Shown here: positions 32,578-41,879 of the stretch, piece by piece
Layout: each line of letters starts with the position of its first letter
How positions within the stretch are numbered: position 1 is the stretch's first letter
Origin: a bacterium
GTDB lineage: Bacteria > Krumholzibacteriota > Krumholzibacteriia > LZORAL124-64-63
NCBI GenBank assembly: GCA_014730255.1
Contig: WJIQ01000016.1
Span: 1-54,707, forward strand
Direction of reading: 5' to 3'
Length of the DNA stretch: 54,707 nucleotides
The notes under the pieces: generated by a model
Database searches by the model: none
What the model saw: the letters and a program-made list of their open reading frames with translations, nothing else
What the model was told of the DNA's origin: nothing
Position numbers and translations under genes: made by a program

Positions 32578-33997
32578 GGGATATGCGCTGGCCGATGCCG
32601 TGGCCGATCTGGCCGCCGCCGGGATCGGCGTCTCCACGGCCGTCGCCACGGCCGCCGGCTGGCAGCCGGTCGATCCGACGGGACTGGACCGGACCATCAA
32701 CGGTGCGCGGCTCGATTCGCGCCGCATCGGCCGGGACGAGCTGTTCGTCGCGCTGCCGGGCCCGCGCGCACATGGACGCGAGTTCACGGGGGACGCGCTG
32801 GCGGCCGGCGCCGTGGCGCTGACCGATCGCCTGCCGTACGCGGCCGCCCCGGAAGGGAGCGTCGTCCTGACGGTGGACGATCCGCTGGGCGCGCTGGCGA
32901 CCCTGGCCGGCAGCTGGCGGGCGCGGCTGCCGGTCCGCGTGATCGGCATCACCGGCAGCAACGGCAAGACCACGACCAAGGACCTGCTCCGGGCCGCCCT
33001 CGCGTCGTCGGGGCCGATCCACGCGACCTCGGGCAACCTCAACAGCGAGCAGGGCGTTCCCCTGACCCTGCTCGGCCTGCGGCCCGAGCACCGGCTGGCG
33101 GTGATCGAGATGGGCGCGTCGGCGGTCGGACACATCGCCGGCCGCGCGGCCCTCGCGCGCCCCGAGGTCGGCGTGATCACCAACGCGGCGGCCGCGCACC
33201 TGGCCGAGTTCGGCGACCTCGAGCGCATCATCGAGGGCAAGGGCGAGCTCGTGGCCGTGCTGCCGGAGAACGGGGTCGCGGTGCTGAACGCCGACAGCCC
33301 GGGCTACGCCGACTGGCGACGACGGATCCGTTGCCGGCTGGTGTCCTGGGGCCGGCAGGCCGGCGATCACCGCTGGGCGTGGAAGCCCGGCGACCGGACC
33401 GCGGCAGGTTGGCTGGAGCTCGATGGGGAGCGCTGGCCCGTGCCCCTGCCCGGGCGCCACAACGCGGCCAACCTCGTGGCCGCGATCCTGGCCGCCCGCG
33501 CCGTGGGGACGGCCGACGACGATATCCGCGCGGGGCTGGACGGGTTCGTGCCGTCGCCCCATCGCGCTCACCTGCGGCGTCTGGCCGGACGCCTGCTCCT
33601 GGACGACGCGTACAACGCCAACCCGACCAGCGTGGTCGCCGCCGCCCGCATGCTGGCCGACCTCCGGGGCGGCCGGGCGTACGCGGTCCTCGGACACATG
33701 GCCGAGCTGGGTCCGGACAGCGACCGCCTCCATCGCGAGTGCGGCGCGTCGCTGGCCGCCCTCGACCTCGCTGCCCTCGTGACCGTCGGCGACGAGGCCG
33801 GTCCCCTGGCCGAGGGCCACGAGGCCAGCGGTGGGGCCACCGTGCGCTGCGACGACCCGGCGGCGGCGGCGGCGTGGCTCGACGCGCACACCGGCGAGGA
33901 CGATCGGATCCTCCTGAAGGGATCACGGTCGGCCGCGATGGAGCGGGTCCTCGACGTGCTTCAGGAGGCCCACGGCTGGACGGAGGACGCTCCATGA
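32567..33997 (+). CDS. murF: UDP-MurNAc-pentapeptide synthetase MurF
   Basis: Encodes 476 residues. LDSRRIGRDELFVALPGPRAHG, the ATP loop GITGSNGKTTTKDLL, NLNSEQGVPLTLL, EMGASAVGHIAGRAALARP, TNAAAAHLAEFGD and LLDDAYNANPTSV identify MurF, which adds D-Ala-D-Ala to the UDP-MurNAc-tripeptide. AGGAGGAG lies before the ATG. In most dcw clusters mraY follows murF, but here murD starts within the murF stop (ATGA), leaving no room for it. Confidence 0.96.
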   Translation: MVAEGYALADAVADLAAAGIGVSTAVATAAGWQPVDPTGLDRTINGARLDSRRIGRDELFVALPGPRAHGREFTGDALAAGAVALTDRLPYAAAPEGSVVLTVDDPLGALATLAGSWRARLPVRVIGITGSNGKTTTKDLLRAALASSGPIHATSGNLNSEQGVPLTLLGLRPEHRLAVIEMGASAVGHIAGRAALARPEVGVITNAAAAHLAEFGDLERIIEGKGELVAVLPENGVAVLNADSPGYADWRRRIRCRLVSWGRQAGDHRWAWKPGDRTAAGWLELDGERWPVPLPGRHNAANLVAAILAARAVGTADDDIRAGLDGFVPSPHRAHLRRLAGRLLLDDAYNANPTSVVAAARMLADLRGGRAYAVLGHMAELGPDSDRLHRECGASLAALDLAALVTVGDEAGPLAEGHEASGGATVRCDDPAAAAAWLDAHTGEDDRILLKGSRSAAMERVLDVLQEAHGWTEDAP

Positions 33998-35373
33998 CGC
34001 GGCCCGAGATCGCGGGGCGAGCCCTGCTCGTGCTCGGCCTCGGGCGGAGCGGCTGCGCGGCCGGCGCCCTCCTGCGCCGCCACGGCGCGCGCGTGATCGG
34101 GGTCGACGATGCCGAGGGCGAGACGGTGGCCCGGCGCTGGCAGGCCGACGCGCTCGTCGCCCTGGCCGACCGGGCCTTCGACGAGGTGATCGCCGGACGG
34201 GACTGGCCGCTGAGGCTCGCGACCGAGCCGGACGCGGTCGTGCTCAGCCCCGGCGTGCCGCCGGATCATCCGGCGCTCGCGCGCTGGCGGGTGGCCGACG
34301 TCCCGATCCACGGCGAGCTGGAGTGGGCGACGCGGTATCTGCCCGGCCGTTCGATCGGCATCACCGGCACCAACGGCAAGTCTACGACCACCGCCTGGCT
34401 GGCGCACGTGCTGCGGGCCGGCGGGCTGGACAGCGCCGCGGTCGGCAACCTGGGCACGCCCCTCGCGGCGGTCGTGGACGAGCTCGACCCGTCGGCCGTG
34501 CCGGTCGTCGAGTGCAGCAGCTTCCAGCTCGAGACCATCGACACCTGGCGGCCCGACGTCGGCGTGGTCCTCAACCTGGCGCCGGATCACCTGGACCGTT
34601 ACCCGGACCTCGCGGCCTACCATGCCGCGAAGGCGCGACTGGCCGCGCACGTGGCCGAGGACGGCCACTACGTCACCTGGACCGGATGCCCGGAGGCGCG
34701 CCGCTGGCGCCACGGCGGACGGCTCGCGCTGTTCGGCGACGAGGATCCCGGGTCCGTCGCCTGGATCGCCGGCGATCGGCTGCGCGTGCGCCGCGGCGGC
34801 GAGAGCGTCGACCTCGTGGACCTGGCCGACCTCGCCCTCGATTCGCCGCCGAACCTGCTCAACGCCGCCGCCGTCGCCGCGGCCGCGCTGCCCCTGGTCA
34901 AGGACCTGGAGGCCATCGCGGCCGGCCTGCAGACGTTCCACGGTCTGCCGCATCGCCACCAGCTGGTCGGCCGGCTGGGCGGCGTCCGCTTCGTCAACGA
35001 CACCAAGGCGACCAACGTGCACGCGGTCGAGGTCGGGCTGGCCGGTTATCCGCGGCCGGTGGTGCTCATCGCCGGCGGCCGCGGCAAGGGCGAGGACTAC
35101 ACGCCGCTGCGCCAGGTCATGTCCTCGGTCCGTCACGTGGTCACCATCGGCGAGGAGGGGCCGGCCATCGCCGCGGCGCTCGCCGGCGTGGTGCCGACCT
35201 CGGCGGCCGACGACCTCGCGACGGCCGTGGCCGAGGCAGCGGCGCTCGCCAGGCCCGACGCCACGGTCCTGCTCTCGCCCGCCTGTGCGAGCTTCGACAT
35301 GTACGCGAACTACCGCGAACGCGGCGAGGCCTTCGTCGCGGCCGTCCGGGCGCTGGGCGCCGGGGAGGAGTGA
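33994..35373 (+). CDS. murD: UDP-MurNAc-L-alanine:D-glutamate ligase MurD
   Basis: Encodes 459 residues. LLVLGLGRSGCAAGALLRRHG is the N-terminal Rossmann start; LSPGVPPDHP, the P-loop GITGTNGKSTTTAWLAHVL, GNLGTPLAAV, ECSSFQLETI, NLAPDHLDRY, PHRHQLVGRLGGVRFVNDTK and LLSPACASFDMYANYRERG complete the MurD pattern. It adds D-glutamate to UDP-MurNAc-L-Ala. The ATG overlaps the murF stop. ftsW follows after one base between the stop and its ATG. Confidence 0.97.
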   Translation: MTRPEIAGRALLVLGLGRSGCAAGALLRRHGARVIGVDDAEGETVARRWQADALVALADRAFDEVIAGRDWPLRLATEPDAVVLSPGVPPDHPALARWRVADVPIHGELEWATRYLPGRSIGITGTNGKSTTTAWLAHVLRAGGLDSAAVGNLGTPLAAVVDELDPSAVPVVECSSFQLETIDTWRPDVGVVLNLAPDHLDRYPDLAAYHAAKARLAAHVAEDGHYVTWTGCPEARRWRHGGRLALFGDEDPGSVAWIAGDRLRVRRGGESVDLVDLADLALDSPPNLLNAAAVAAAALPLVKDLEAIAAGLQTFHGLPHRHQLVGRLGGVRFVNDTKATNVHAVEVGLAGYPRPVVLIAGGRGKGEDYTPLRQVMSSVRHVVTIGEEGPAIAAALAGVVPTSAADDLATAVAEAAALARPDATVLLSPACASFDMYANYRERGEAFVAAVRALGAGEE

Positions 35374-35374
35374 G

Positions 35375-36523
35375 ATGCGCTGGCCGCGATCCTGGTCCGC
35401 CCTGCGCGGCGACGACGTCGACATGGTCTTCCTGGGCGCCGTGCTGGCCCTGGTCCTGCTCGGCACCATCGCGGTGTTCGGCGCCGGGAGCTTCCAGCCG
35501 GGCGTCGGCACGATGCACTACTACCTGCTGCGCCATCTGCAGCGCCTCGCGCTGGGCATCGTGCTCGCGGTCGCCCTGGCCATGATCGACCACGTCCGCC
35601 TGCGGCGCGCCTGGCTGGTCTACACCGCGCTCGCCGGCAGCCTCGTGCTGATGGCCCTGCCGGTGGTCATGCGCGGCGTGGGCATCGACCGCTGGATCGA
35701 GATCCCCGGGCTCGGCCAGTTCCAGCCCATCGAGATCGCCAAGCTCGCCCTCGTGCTGCTGCTGGCCTACCGGCTGTCCGCCTCGCACTTCGACCGGCCG
35801 CTGGCCGCCCGGAACCTCCTGGTCACCCTGGCCATCGGGCCCCTCGCCCTCGTCGTCCTGCTGGTCCTGCAGCCCAACTTCGGCAACGTGGTGGTCATGG
35901 CGCTGGTGACCCTGCTGATGCTCTTCCTCGCCGGTCTGGACGGACGATGGGTGCTGGCGACGGTCCCGGCCGCCGCGGCGGCCCTCGCCGCCGGCTTCCA
36001 CGTGGTGAGCAAGCTGAACTTCCGCATCAGCCAGTGGTGGGCGGGCTGGCAGGGGATCGGTCCGGACGGCGAGCCTCCCTTCGGCTACCAGGTGCACCAG
36101 TCCCTGCTGGGCATGGGGGCGGGCGGCTGGCGCGGGCTCGGACCCGGCAACAGCCACAACAAGTTCGCCTTCCTGCCCGAGAACCACACCGACTTCGCGT
36201 TCTCTTTCATCGGCGAGGAGCTGGGCCTGGTGGGCACCCTGATCGTGGTGGCCGCGCTGGTGACCGTGCTCTGGCGCGCGATGGTGATCGCCCGCCGGGC
36301 GACCACGCTGTTCGGCCGGCTGCTCGCCGCCGGTCTCGGCGGCATGCTCTTCATCTACGGCGCGGCGAACGTCGCCATGGTCTCGGCCGTGATCCCGGTG
36401 ATGGGCGTGCCGCTGCCCTTCGTCAGCTACGGCGGATCGGCGCTCGTGACCAACCTCGCCGCCGTGGGGCTGATCATCAACGTCGACCGCCAGAGCCGTG
36501 GACGCCGCCGCCGGGGCGGCTGA
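35375..36523 (+). CDS. ftsW: Septal peptidoglycan glycosyltransferase FtsW (SEDS)
   Basis: Encodes 382 residues with about ten membrane segments. RWIEIPGLGQFQPIEIAKLALVLLLAY is the conserved SEDS loop, followed by LQPNFGNVVVMALVT with the catalytic-type Asp replaced by Asn at the QPDFG position (QPNFG), GYQVHQSLLGMGAGGWRGLGPGNS, LPENHTDFAFSFIGEELGLVG and GVPLPFVSYGGSALVTN. It polymerises lipid II with FtsI. RodA is the alternative, but the position between murD and murC favours FtsW. GGGGAGGAG overlaps the murD end. murG, usually next, is absent. Confidence 0.92.
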   Translation: MRWPRSWSALRGDDVDMVFLGAVLALVLLGTIAVFGAGSFQPGVGTMHYYLLRHLQRLALGIVLAVALAMIDHVRLRRAWLVYTALAGSLVLMALPVVMRGVGIDRWIEIPGLGQFQPIEIAKLALVLLLAYRLSASHFDRPLAARNLLVTLAIGPLALVVLLVLQPNFGNVVVMALVTLLMLFLAGLDGRWVLATVPAAAAALAAGFHVVSKLNFRISQWWAGWQGIGPDGEPPFGYQVHQSLLGMGAGGWRGLGPGNSHNKFAFLPENHTDFAFSFIGEELGLVGTLIVVAALVTVLWRAMVIARRATTLFGRLLAAGLGGMLFIYGAANVAMVSAVIPVMGVPLPFVSYGGSALVTNLAAVGLIINVDRQSRGRRRRGG

Positions 36524-36536
36524 TCGCAGCGCGCGT

Positions 36537-36565
36537 TTGACCGGCGCCGGCCGGCGCGCTACTCT
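36537..36565 (+). promoter_or_regulatory. Internal dcw promoter upstream of murC
   Basis: TTGACC at 36537-36542, a 17-bp spacer, then TACTCT at 36560-36565. Almost the whole spacer is a perfect 14-bp palindrome, GCGCCGGCCGGCGC (36544-36557), which could be an operator. It lies in a 94-bp gap at the place where murG is missing. Confidence 0.65.
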
Positions 36566-36617
36566 CGCGTCGGACTCTCCGCCAGGATCCCCGGACGGCG
36601 AGGCGCAGGGAGGCGCG

Positions 36618-37999
<1,382 letters not shown>

Positions 38000-38003
<4 letters not shown>

Positions 38004-38824
38004 GCGGCGATCGCGTGGCCATCGGCAGTCTCCGCGGCGACCGCGTCCGCACGCTCGCGCGATGGCGCACGCCGCGACGGTCGCGCCGCCAGACGGCCGC
38101 CCGGGCTGCCGTGGTGACGGTCACGGTCGCCATGCTCGTCGCCGGCGCTTGGTGGATGCTCACCACGCCCACCTTCGCCGTCGCGCGGGTCGAGTCCGGT
38201 CCGTACCGGTTCAGCACGAGGGCCGAGGTCGACCGCGCGCTCCGCGACGTGCTCGGGCGCAACATCTGGCGGCTATCCTCCGGCGAGATCGCCGCGGCCT
38301 TCACCGGACTGCCCTGGGTCCGCGAAGTCCACGCGCGGCGGCGCGTCCCGGACACCGTCGTGGTCGAGCTGGTCGAATGGCGGCCGCTGCTGGTCGTCGC
38401 GCCGCGCGATGCCGACCCGGTGCGCGACCTCGTGCTCGTCGGCGACGGCCGGGTGCTGCCGATGCCGGACCACCTGGACCCGCCGGCCTTGCCGGTGCTG
38501 GTGGGGGCGAGCCTGACCGAGGATGGACCGGACGCGTGGCGGATCGACCCGGTGCGGGCCGGTCAGGTCGCGAGGCTGCTCGACGCGCTCGCCGCGACCG
38601 GTTTCGAGGTGGCCTGCCCCGTCGATTTCGTGCGCCTGACCGCGACGGGGATCTGCCTCGAGCTCGCCGATCGCGCGGGCACCGTGCACCTCGGTCGCGA
38701 GGCGTTCGACGAGCGTCTGGGCCGCTACCTGCTCGCCCGCGACCGGATCCCGCGCGGAGCGGCCGTGGACCTGCGCTTCGCCGATCGCATCACCATCGCA
38801 TCGCCGGCGGCGGACCAGAGCTGA
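38000..38824 (+). CDS. ftsQ: Cell division protein FtsQ
   Basis: Encodes 274 residues from GTG 38000. A basic cytoplasmic start (RWRTPRRSRRQTAAR) is followed by one membrane helix (residues about 34-54). A POTRA-like region comes next (FAVARVESGPYRFSTRAEVDRALRD, then GRNIWRL and LPWVREVHARRRVPDTVVVEL), ending with a beta domain. FtsQ links FtsL/FtsB with FtsA. VREV-RR-PDT-VVEL-EW-P is the well conserved POTRA/beta junction of the family. It is followed by ftsA after 19 bp. Confidence 0.93.
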
Positions 38825-38843
38825 CCGCCGCCCGGGGGAACCG

Positions 38844-40088
38844 ATGAACGACGCGCCATTGATCGTCGCCTGCGACCTGGGGACCACGGCCTTCCGGGCG
38901 GTCGTGCTCGAGGTACCCGTCGGTGGCCGGCCCCGCGTGGTCGCCGGCGCCAGCGAACCGGCCGACGGTTTCGAGGACGGCGACTTCGTCGACATCAAGA
39001 CCGGAAGCCTGGCGCTGGCCCGGCTGTTGCGACGGCTGCAGGACGAGGCCAACGTGGACATCCGCGGCTTCACCTTCAACGTCGCCGGATCGCACCTGCG
39101 GTCGGTGATGGCCACCGGCCAGATCCCTCTCGGCCAGGCTGGTCGCGAGATCACCCAGCGCGACGTCGACGAGGTGATGACCATGGCCCGCAGCCTGACC
39201 ATCCCGTTCGATCACCGGACCCTGACCGTCAATCCCATCGAGTTCTCGGTCGACCGCATCGGCGGCGTGCGCGAACCGCGAGGGCGCGTGGGCAGCCGCC
39301 TCGAAGTCAAGGCGCACCTGATCACGGGGTCGAGCTCGGTGATCCAGAACATCGAGCACACGGTGGACAAGGCGGGCTTCGAGCCCGTCGGCCACGCGGT
39401 CGACGTGCTGGCGGTGGCCTCGTGCCTGCTGAGCGAGGACGAGCGCGATCAGGGCGTGCTGCTGATCGACGTCGGCGGAGACGTCACCCAGTGGGCCGCC
39501 CTGGCCGGCGGACGCCTGCTGGGCATCGGATCGGTGCCCTGGGGAGGCGAGCATTTGACCAGCGACCTCGCCAGCGGCCTGCGGATCGGCGCCGACGCGG
39601 CCGAGGAGGTCAAGCGCGACCGCGGGGTCGTGCTGCGATCGCTGGTCGAGGAGGCCGACATCGATGCGCTCTTCGACGAGGAGGACCCCGTCGAGACGCC
39701 CGGTCTGGTGGCGGCGATCCTCGAGCCGCGCTTCGAGGAGATCCTCTCCCTGGTCAAGGATGCGCTCGGACCCGATCTGCCGCTGGCCTCGTTCGGCGCG
39801 GGTGTGGTCCTGACCGGCGGCGGCAGCCGCTGCCGCGGGTCCCGCGAGCTCTGCGAGGAGGTGTTCGGCCTGCCGACGCGTTCGCGTCGCCTGCCGGAAT
39901 CGGTGGACGACCTTTCACGGCTCGGAGAGGGGCAATGGGCGTCGGCGCTGGGCCTGGGCCTCTGGGGCGGCGGCCTCGGTCCCGCCGCGGCGACCGAGCC
40001 GGAGACCGAGCGCCCGCCGGGCTGGATCGACCGTCTCCGCGGCCTGTGGCGACGCGGTGGGCGTGGCCCTTCCGTCGATCCAAATTAG
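38844..40088 (+). CDS. ftsA: Cell division protein FtsA
   Basis: Encodes 414 residues with the actin-like fold. VACDLGTTAFRAVVLEV is phosphate loop 1, the 1C region holds NVAGSHLRSV, EVMTMARSLTIPFDHR and NPIEFSVD, then VLLIDVGGDVTQWA is phosphate loop 2, and VLTGGGSRCRGSRELCEEVFG the adenosine loop. The C-terminus ends with a probable membrane-binding amphipathic helix (GWIDRLRGLWRRGG). FtsA tethers FtsZ to the membrane. ftsZ follows 169 bp downstream with its own leader. Confidence 0.95.
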   Translation: MNDAPLIVACDLGTTAFRAVVLEVPVGGRPRVVAGASEPADGFEDGDFVDIKTGSLALARLLRRLQDEANVDIRGFTFNVAGSHLRSVMATGQIPLGQAGREITQRDVDEVMTMARSLTIPFDHRTLTVNPIEFSVDRIGGVREPRGRVGSRLEVKAHLITGSSSVIQNIEHTVDKAGFEPVGHAVDVLAVASCLLSEDERDQGVLLIDVGGDVTQWAALAGGRLLGIGSVPWGGEHLTSDLASGLRIGADAAEEVKRDRGVVLRSLVEEADIDALFDEEDPVETPGLVAAILEPRFEEILSLVKDALGPDLPLASFGAGVVLTGGGSRCRGSRELCEEVFGLPTRSRRLPESVDDLSRLGEGQWASALGLGLWGGGLGPAAATEPETERPPGWIDRLRGLWRRGGRGPSVDPN

Positions 40089-40090
40089 GG

Positions 40091-40120
40091 TTGGTGCGTC
40101 CGGCCTTCATGTGCTACCAA
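40091..40120 (+). promoter_or_regulatory. Candidate ftsZ promoter
   Basis: TTGGTG at 40091-40096, an 18-bp spacer, then TACCAA at 40115-40120 with TG one base upstream. It gives a leader of about 130 nt before ftsZ that carries the 18-bp tandem repeats. Confidence 0.4.
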
Positions 40121-40197
40121 TGGCCTCAGAGGCGAAGGACGCCCGTTCGAGACATGACTGGACGATGGACCACGGGCCGGAACGCTCGCCCGTCCGT

Positions 40198-40246
40198 CCA
40201 TCCTGGAACTCATGCCCATCCTGGAATTCATGCCCATCTCATGGAG
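40198..40246 (+). repeat. 18-bp tandem repeats in the ftsZ leader
   Basis: CCATCCTGGAACTCATGC (40198-40215) is repeated with one change at 40216-40233, followed by a partial third unit CCATCTCATGG. Each copy carries an ATG out of frame with ftsZ. The GGAGGAGG ribosome site of ftsZ begins at the end of the partial unit. Confidence 0.85.
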
Positions 40247-40257
40247 GAGGCGGGTCA

Positions 40258-41856
40258 ATGAACATCCATTTCGCACCGGAGAACAACGCGCGGCGGGTCC
40301 GCATCAAGGTCGTCGGTGTCGGTGGCGCCGGCGGCAACGCGGTCAACCGCATGGTGGAGGCCGGCCTCGGCGACGTCGATTTCTACGCCGTCAACACCGA
40401 TGGCCAGGCCCTCGACACCTCCCGCGCGCATCAGACGCTGGCCATCGGCAACGAGATCACCCGCGGACTCGGCGCCGGCGGAGATCCCGAGATCGGCCGC
40501 CGCGCGGCCGAGGAGGATCGCGAGCTCATCGCAGGGATCGTCGAGGATGCCGACATGGTGTTCGTGACCGCCGGCATGGGCGGGGGCACGGGCACCGGTG
40601 CCGCACCCGTCGTCGCCGAGCACGCGCGGGCCGGTGGCGCCTTGACCGTCGCGGTCGTCACCCGTCCGTTCCTCTTCGAGGGCGTCCGCCGTGGCCAGCA
40701 GGCCGACCAGGGTCTGGAGGCGCTGCGGGATCAGGTCGACGCGCTGCTGGTGATCCCCAACGAGCGGCTGATGGACATCGAGACCGCGGGCTCGAGCATG
40801 ACCGAGATCTTCCGGCTGGCCGACGACGTGCTGTACGAGGCCACCCGCGGCATCACGGAGATCATCTCGCGCAGCGCGATCGTCAACCTCGACTTCGCCG
40901 ACGTGCGCACCGTCATGCAGGACAGCGGGGCGGCCATCATGGGCACCGGCCGGGCCGGGGGCGAGGACCGCGCGGCGCAGGCCGCCCGCGCGGCGATCAA
41001 CTCGCCGCTGCTCGAGGAGGTCGACATCGACGGCTCGCGCGCGGTGCTCGTCTACCTCGCCGCGAGCGAGGTCACGCGCGAGGACCTGCGCGGCGCCATG
41101 ACCCTGGTGCAGCAGGCGGCCGGGCAGGACGCCCACGTGTTCTTCGGGTTCGCCAACGACCCCGAGCTAGGCGACGAGCTGCAGGTGACCGTGATCGCCA
41201 CGGGCTTCCCCTCGTCGGTGCAGCGGCGGCCGCAGCCGACGGCGGCCGACGCCATGGCGTCGCTCATGGCCGCCCTGCCGGAGGCCCCGCGGAGCGGGGA
41301 GGATGCGCCCGGACCCGACGAACCCACCGGGCCGGCCGAGGTGTCGGAAACGATGGATTCGAACGGGCCGGTCGAACCGGTCGAGACGGTCGAGCAGGCA
41401 CGGCCGAGTCAGCCGGCCGGAGCGGTCGAACCGGTCGAACCGGTCGAATCGGTTGAACCGGCCGAGACGGTCGAGCGGGCATGGCCGAGTCAGCCGGCCG
41501 AAGCGGTCGAGGCCGAGCCTCCTGCGCCCGCGCCTCCGGATCCGCGGCCGGCCGCACCGGCGCCTCCCGAGGTCGGCCGCGAACCGTCGCCGCCACCGAT
41601 GCAGCAGACCATCTCGACGTCGACCGACGAGCTCGCCGCCCGGGCCGCGGCCGCCGGCGCCGGGACGGTGCACGAGGCCGGGCCAGCGGAGCGACCGACG
41701 TCGGAGACGAGCCAGCGATTCCTCGAGCCCATGGGGACGGTCGAGCTCGGGGGCGATCCGCCGCCGGCCGGCGGGACCACCGGTCAGCGGTTCCGGCGCT
41801 CGGTGCTGACCAACGACAAGACGCGACCAGCATGGGAGCGCAAGTACGTGGACTGA
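40258..41856 (+). CDS. ftsZ: Cell division GTPase FtsZ with long repetitive linker
   Basis: Encodes 532 residues, well above the usual 380-400. The GTPase core (residues about 12-320) has VVGVGGAGGNAVNRM, the tubulin signature GMGGGTGTGAAPVVAE, RPFLFEG, NERLMDI and ISRSAIVNLDFADV. The extra length is a linker (about 345-510) of low-complexity Glu/Pro/Val runs such as VEPVEPVESVEPAETVE, carrying an imperfect 27-residue repeat. The end, RPAWERKYVD, looks like the C-terminal peptide that binds FtsA. GGAGGAGG precedes the ATG. FtsZ forms the Z-ring. Confidence 0.97.
   Translation: MNIHFAPENNARRVRIKVVGVGGAGGNAVNRMVEAGLGDVDFYAVNTDGQALDTSRAHQTLAIGNEITRGLGAGGDPEIGRRAAEEDRELIAGIVEDADMVFVTAGMGGGTGTGAAPVVAEHARAGGALTVAVVTRPFLFEGVRRGQQADQGLEALRDQVDALLVIPNERLMDIETAGSSMTEIFRLADDVLYEATRGITEIISRSAIVNLDFADVRTVMQDSGAAIMGTGRAGGEDRAAQAARAAINSPLLEEVDIDGSRAVLVYLAASEVTREDLRGAMTLVQQAAGQDAHVFFGFANDPELGDELQVTVIATGFPSSVQRRPQPTAADAMASLMAALPEAPRSGEDAPGPDEPTGPAEVSETMDSNGPVEPVETVEQARPSQPAGAVEPVEPVESVEPAETVERAWPSQPAEAVEAEPPAPAPPDPRPAAPAPPEVGREPSPPPMQQTISTSTDELAARAAAAGAGTVHEAGPAERPTSETSQRFLEPMGTVELGGDPPPAGGTTGQRFRRSVLTNDKTRPAWERKYVD
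41374..41510 (+). repeat. 81-bp offset direct repeat within the FtsZ linker
   Basis: Two 56-bp copies (41374-41429 and 41455-41510) differ at four positions. The spacer between them is made of 9-bp GTCGAACCG-type units. The repeat keeps frame (27 codons) and encodes the VEPVE / ARPSQPAGAVE pattern of the linker. Confidence 0.8.
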
Positions 41857-41879
41857 GTCCGCGGCGAACGTGAGGCGCG

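Noticed and set aside
40057-40257. N-terminal extension of FtsZ in frame, including the repeated WNSCPS peptide
   Set aside because: A strong GGAGGAGG site precedes ATG 40258, and the extension is only the translation of the tandem leader repeats.
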